Source of the DNA: Desulfobacterales bacterium
Lineage (GTDB): Bacteria; Desulfobacterota; Desulfobacteria; Desulfobacterales; 4be13
Direction of reading: 5' to 3'
Assembly (NCBI GenBank): GCA_029934695.1
Contig: JAOZLU010000085.1
Location: 1 to 17,077, forward strand
DNA: 17,077 nt
The notes beneath the pieces are model-generated. The model was not told where the DNA came from, did no database searches, and saw nothing but the letters and a program-made list of their open reading frames with translations. The position numbers were made by a program, and so were the translations under genes. Positions 14,459-17,077 of this stretch are shown here, in pieces. Every line of letters begins with the position of its first letter. Positions within the stretch are counted from its first letter, which is position 1.

Positions 14459-14947
14459 ATGGATGAAAATAACGAATTCAAAAAAAATTGCAACAAGGCA
14501 ATGGACAGTGCTGTGCGTGTGCTTGCACGCCGGAGCCATACGAAATATGAGATAAGGCAGAAACTGAGGCAGCGGGGCTTCAGCACCGACGTGATATCAA
14601 AGGTTCTCTCCGAATGCGAGCGGTTGAACTATGTAAATGATGAGGAAACCGCCCGGATATATCTTAGGGAACTCCGTTCAAAAGGATACGGGCCTCGCCG
14701 CATCAGCGTTTTTTTCAAGAAAAAGGGGATCGGCCATGAACTGACCGACACGCTTCTTCATAAAGATAACGCTGAGGACGAACTGGAAACCGCGCACAAA
14801 GCGTTCTCAAAAAAGCTGGCAACATTTGACAGGGAAAAAGATATGAGGAAAAGAAGGGAAAAAATTTACAGATATCTTTATTATCGAGGGTTTTCTTCGT
14901 CAGTCATATCGGAGGTGATTCGCATGGACAGTTGTGAAATTGACTGA
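14459..14947 (+). CDS. recX: Regulatory protein RecX
   Basis: This 162-residue RecX-family protein modulates RecA by binding along its filament. The family's helical repeats are visible: AVRVLARRSHTKYEIRQKLRQRGFS in repeat 1, VLSECERLNYVNDEETARIYLRELRSKGYGPRRISVFFKKKGI in repeat 2, and a shorter YRYLYYRGFSSSVISEVI at the C-terminus. Length is normal. recA is not adjacent, unlike in many bacteria. The start ATG 14459 has only a weak AGAAG before it. The stop codon falls inside a 24-base repeat (14944-14967) that recurs after the next gene. Confidence 0.92.
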   Translation: MDENNEFKKNCNKAMDSAVRVLARRSHTKYEIRQKLRQRGFSTDVISKVLSECERLNYVNDEETARIYLRELRSKGYGPRRISVFFKKKGIGHELTDTLLHKDNAEDELETAHKAFSKKLATFDREKDMRKRREKIYRYLYYRGFSSSVISEVIRMDSCEID

Positions 14948-14967
14948 TTATAACGGATTCAGGGGAG
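14944..14967. repeat. 24-bp direct repeat, left copy
   Basis: CTGATTATAACGGATTCAGG plus GGAG is identical to 16941-16964, and weaker similarity extends about 10 bases upstream in both copies. It overlaps the recX stop. A diverged relative occurs at 7857-7884. Confidence 0.92.
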
Positions 14968-14995
14968 CCTCGGCCCTGAGCCCCTGCCCCTGAAC

Positions 14996-15029
14996 GATTG
15001 CCGGACGGGGTTTGCAACCCCGTCCGGCA
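14996..15029. repeat. Perfect 13-bp-stem palindrome (copy 2)
   Basis: Identical over 34 bases to 10323-10356. It is surrounded by GCCCCTGA-type repeats with a period of 7-8 (14974-14994 and 15035-15062). Confidence 0.93.
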
Positions 15030-15054
15030 GAGAGGCCCCTGAGCCCTGAACCCC

Positions 15055-15076
15055 GGCCCCTGAGCTTGCCGACGGG
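15055..15076. repeat. GGCCCCTGAGCTTGCCGA repeat, left copy
   Basis: Matches GGCCCCTGAGCCTGCCGA at 16865-16882 in the same orientation with one change over 18 bases. This is a widespread intergenic repeat style. It ends about 25 bases before the start of the 564-residue gene. Confidence 0.8.
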
Positions 15077-15100
15077 AACAGCAGAAAAGAGAAGAAAAGA

Positions 15101-16795
15101 ATGGACTCTGTCCTGAACAACCCTTTCCGAATTTTAGGATTGCCTGTCACGGCTTCAGAAAGAGATATTGCCAAAAGTGTATCCGACCTGAGCATTTTTG
15201 CCGAAATGGGCAAATCAAAGTCTTACGATAATGATTTTCCATTTCTTCCAGATGTTGAAAGAACGCCCGGGGCAATTCAGGAAGCAGCCAACCGGATAGA
15301 GCAGCCTGACGGCAAGCTGTTTTACGCGCTGTTCTGGTTCTGGAAAAATAACCGTGCAGACGACCAGGGTTTTGCTTTATTGAAAAATGGTGAAATTGAA
15401 AAAGCCGCAGATTTATGGACAAAATGCACGGTGGGCAGGAATATATCCGTTGAAAATTATTCAACTCTCAAAAATCTGAGTGTTTTGTATCTGGGGCGGT
15501 CAGCCGACGACAGCGTTCCGCATTCTGAAAAACAGGCGTTTTTTTTAAAAGGCATCGCTTTTTCAGGCAATGTGTTCAGCAATGCGTTGTTTGATGCATA
15601 TTCCCGAATGATTGCCGGAACGAATTATCCTCTGGACAAAGAAAAAATCATCAGGGCCTTCGCAGATGAGGCGATCCGGTTTGCCAAGGGGTATCAGGAC
15701 AAACCCCAGAGGATTGCAGCAGGAGAACTATTGGAAAATTTCAGATCATTCCCCAATGAAATTTTTCCATACATCAGCGGAAAATTTACAGATCAGCCAA
15801 TTCAGCGCATTGAAGCCGAAATTGGGAAAGTCAGGGAAAAAAGGGCGGAACATCCTGATGATGCGATTCAATACGGAGAAAGCCTTTATAAAAATACGCT
15901 GAACGATCTGGCTTATCTGAAAAGCGTTTTATCCCCTTCCGATCTTCAACATCAGATAACCGCAGACAGATTGGCAAATGAAATCCTCCAATGCGCCATA
16001 GACTATTTCAATATCCGGCGAAAACAGCCTGGCGCACACGATCCGGGAGAAAGAGCTTTAAACCTTTTAAATCATGCAATATTCATTGCTGTGGGCGAAA
16101 GAGTCAGAAGCAGGATTGAAGAAAATCTGTTTGTCATGAATACTTATGTGAACGCAGCGCCTCAGAGAAAACTTCAGAGTGAGATACAATTGCTTGTTGA
16201 TGACATTGCAGACCGGCTGAACAGCCTTCCGGATAGACAGGACATGTTGACAACTGCACAGATGCTGTTCAATCATTCCGTATATAAACTGCTGTTAATC
16301 AAAGAATCCCTGGGAGTGAAGGATGTGGCTTATATGAGTTTAAGCAGTGCTGTCGCGGACAGGGCTTCAGGATTATGCATAAAATTCGCAGATCAAACCC
16401 GAGAATATACAGAAGCTGTCAACGTGATGGAAAGCATCGGCACTTTGGATATGCTGCCTGAAATTAGAGAAAAATATGACAAAAACAGGAAACTGCTGTA
16501 TCATAAAAGGGAAACTCAGATATTTGACGCGATCCGTGAGTCTTCAAAATCGTCCGAGAAAGAGAAGCGTTGTTATATCGGCACAATGGTTTACGGAGAT
16601 GCTGACGCGCCGCAAGTTTTGGCCTTAAAAAAATTCAGGGATCATGTATTGAGCCATTACACACTGGGAAGGATATTTATCAGATTTTATTATAAATATT
16701 CGCCGCTTTTTGTTGCAGTATTTAAAGATTCAAAAGCAGTGAACAAAGGCGTCAAAATTATTATTGACCAGTTCATCAGTGTTCCGGACCGGTGA
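15101..16795 (+). CDS. Protein with J-like N-terminus and C-terminal CFI-box domain
   Basis: This 564-residue protein has no signal peptide or membrane segment. The start (NNPFRILGLPVTASERDI, residues 6-23) resembles helix I-II of J domains, but the HPD tripeptide that activates Hsp70 is not visible, so it may be J-like only. Residues about 60-130 (LFYALFWFW, then an AADLW motif) suggest TPR-like helices. The middle is helical and unassigned. The C-terminus from C491 (CYIGTMVYGD, then LKKFRDHVL, LGRIFIRFYYKYSP) matches the CFI-box C-terminal domain, usually CFIATAAYG. That assignment is from family memory and the function of the box is not known to me. The gene stands alone between repeats, with start ATG 15101 after an AGAAGAAAAG leader. 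Confidence 0.8.
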   Translation: MDSVLNNPFRILGLPVTASERDIAKSVSDLSIFAEMGKSKSYDNDFPFLPDVERTPGAIQEAANRIEQPDGKLFYALFWFWKNNRADDQGFALLKNGEIEKAADLWTKCTVGRNISVENYSTLKNLSVLYLGRSADDSVPHSEKQAFFLKGIAFSGNVFSNALFDAYSRMIAGTNYPLDKEKIIRAFADEAIRFAKGYQDKPQRIAAGELLENFRSFPNEIFPYISGKFTDQPIQRIEAEIGKVREKRAEHPDDAIQYGESLYKNTLNDLAYLKSVLSPSDLQHQITADRLANEILQCAIDYFNIRRKQPGAHDPGERALNLLNHAIFIAVGERVRSRIEENLFVMNTYVNAAPQRKLQSEIQLLVDDIADRLNSLPDRQDMLTTAQMLFNHSVYKLLLIKESLGVKDVAYMSLSSAVADRASGLCIKFADQTREYTEAVNVMESIGTLDMLPEIREKYDKNRKLLYHKRETQIFDAIRESSKSSEKEKRCYIGTMVYGDADAPQVLALKKFRDHVLSHYTLGRIFIRFYYKYSPLFVAVFKDSKAVNKGVKIIIDQFISVPDR

Positions 16796-16799
16796 AACC

Positions 16800-16887
16800 A
16801 CCCTTAGGCAGGCTCAGGGCCCTTCTTTTTGGGGCGTGTCCGGATATTGCGGTTCTCCATGCTCGGCCCCTGAGCCTGCCGAAAGGT
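16800..16887. repeat. Inverted pair of GGCAGGCTCAGGG elements after the CFI-box gene
   Basis: 16800-16823 and 16864-16887 are inverted copies with a 13-base identical core, separated by 40 bases. The right copy has the same orientation as 15055-15076. It may fold into a hairpin and serve as the 3' end of the gene. Confidence 0.8.
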
Positions 16888-16891
16888 GCAA

Positions 16892-16908
16892 CGCTAAAGC
16901 GGGTTTTT
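16892..16908 (+). terminator. Possible minor terminator
   Basis: CGCT-AA-AGCG followed by GGTTTTT. The 4-bp stem is short, so this is weak. Confidence 0.2.
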
Positions 16909-16940
16909 AATCACTTTCAACTTTTTACTGTGGAATTTTT

Positions 16941-16964
16941 CTGATTATAACGGATTCAGGGGAG
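16941..16964. repeat. 24-bp direct repeat, right copy
   Basis: Identical to 14944-14967. The pair brackets the CFI-box gene and about 2 kb of DNA. A heptamer-like TTTCAAC TTTTTAC stretch (16916-16929) precedes it. Confidence 0.92.
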
Positions 16965-17005
16965 GCTCCCGCACCTGCCCACAGACATATCCGGCCGAAC
17001 GTGCA

Positions 17006-17064
17006 GGTTTAAGCTTTGTGCCCCGGGTTTAAGCTTTGTGGCCCCTTTGTGTCCTCTGTGGTTA
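17006..17064. repeat. Tandem GGTTTAAGCTTTGTG repeat and CCTCTGTGG element
   Basis: GGTTTAAGCTTTGTG occurs at 17006-17020 and 17026-17040, a 20-base period. It is followed by TTTGTGTCCTCTGTGGTTAAA, a half copy of the element in the receptor leader (7966-7985). No gene is seen from 16799 to the window end. Confidence 0.85.
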
Positions 17065-17077
17065 AAAAGGTGCGACG

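Overview
The window looks like chromosomal DNA of a Gram-negative, probably deltaproteobacterial (Desulfobacterota) bacterium. This is inferred from the hybrid CheA architecture, the RsbU/RsbW-like genes inside a che cluster, a vestigial aldehyde:ferredoxin oxidoreductase fragment, and many intergenic repeats of the kind common in filamentous sulfate reducers. No rRNA or tRNA is visible, so the lineage is not proven. All convincing genes lie on the + strand.

Layout. 1-80: heptanucleotide tandem repeat. 99-929: patatin-like phospholipase. 1063-1722: XRE-type DNA-binding protein, with a dyad symmetry inside a possible promoter. 1768-2982: response regulator with an RsbU/SpoIIE PP2C phosphatase. 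3061-3792: RsbW-like kinase fused to a STAS domain. 3948-7190: large hybrid CheA. 7236-7694: CheW. 8041-10233: dCache methyl-accepting chemotaxis protein. 10431-11582: CheB. 11586-12455: CheR. 12554-12691: 45-codon relic of an aldehyde:ferredoxin oxidoreductase. 12692-13525: gene-poor, repeat-rich stretch with two large inverted repeats. 13526-14395: EamA-type transporter. 14459-14947: RecX. 15101-16795: a 564-residue protein with a J-like N-terminus and a CFI-box C-terminus, boxed in by direct repeats. 16799-17077: repeats only.

How the genes may work together. The receptor, CheW, CheA, CheB and CheR make a complete sensing and adaptation set, but no free-standing CheY is present. The receivers in the window are on CheA itself, on CheB and on the PP2C phosphatase. 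The phosphatase and the kinase-STAS fusion are a partner-switching pair. A reasonable hypothesis is that CheA phosphorylates the phosphatase receiver and that the output is a change in STAS phosphorylation rather than a flagellar motor signal. Targets and phosphotransfer are not shown by sequence.

The intergenic DNA is as notable as the genes. Period-7 degenerate repeats lie just before, or overlap, the ribosome binding sites of patatin, xre, the kinase-STAS gene and cheA, and another tract covers the cheA/cheW junction. Several families of palindromic repeats recur between genes.
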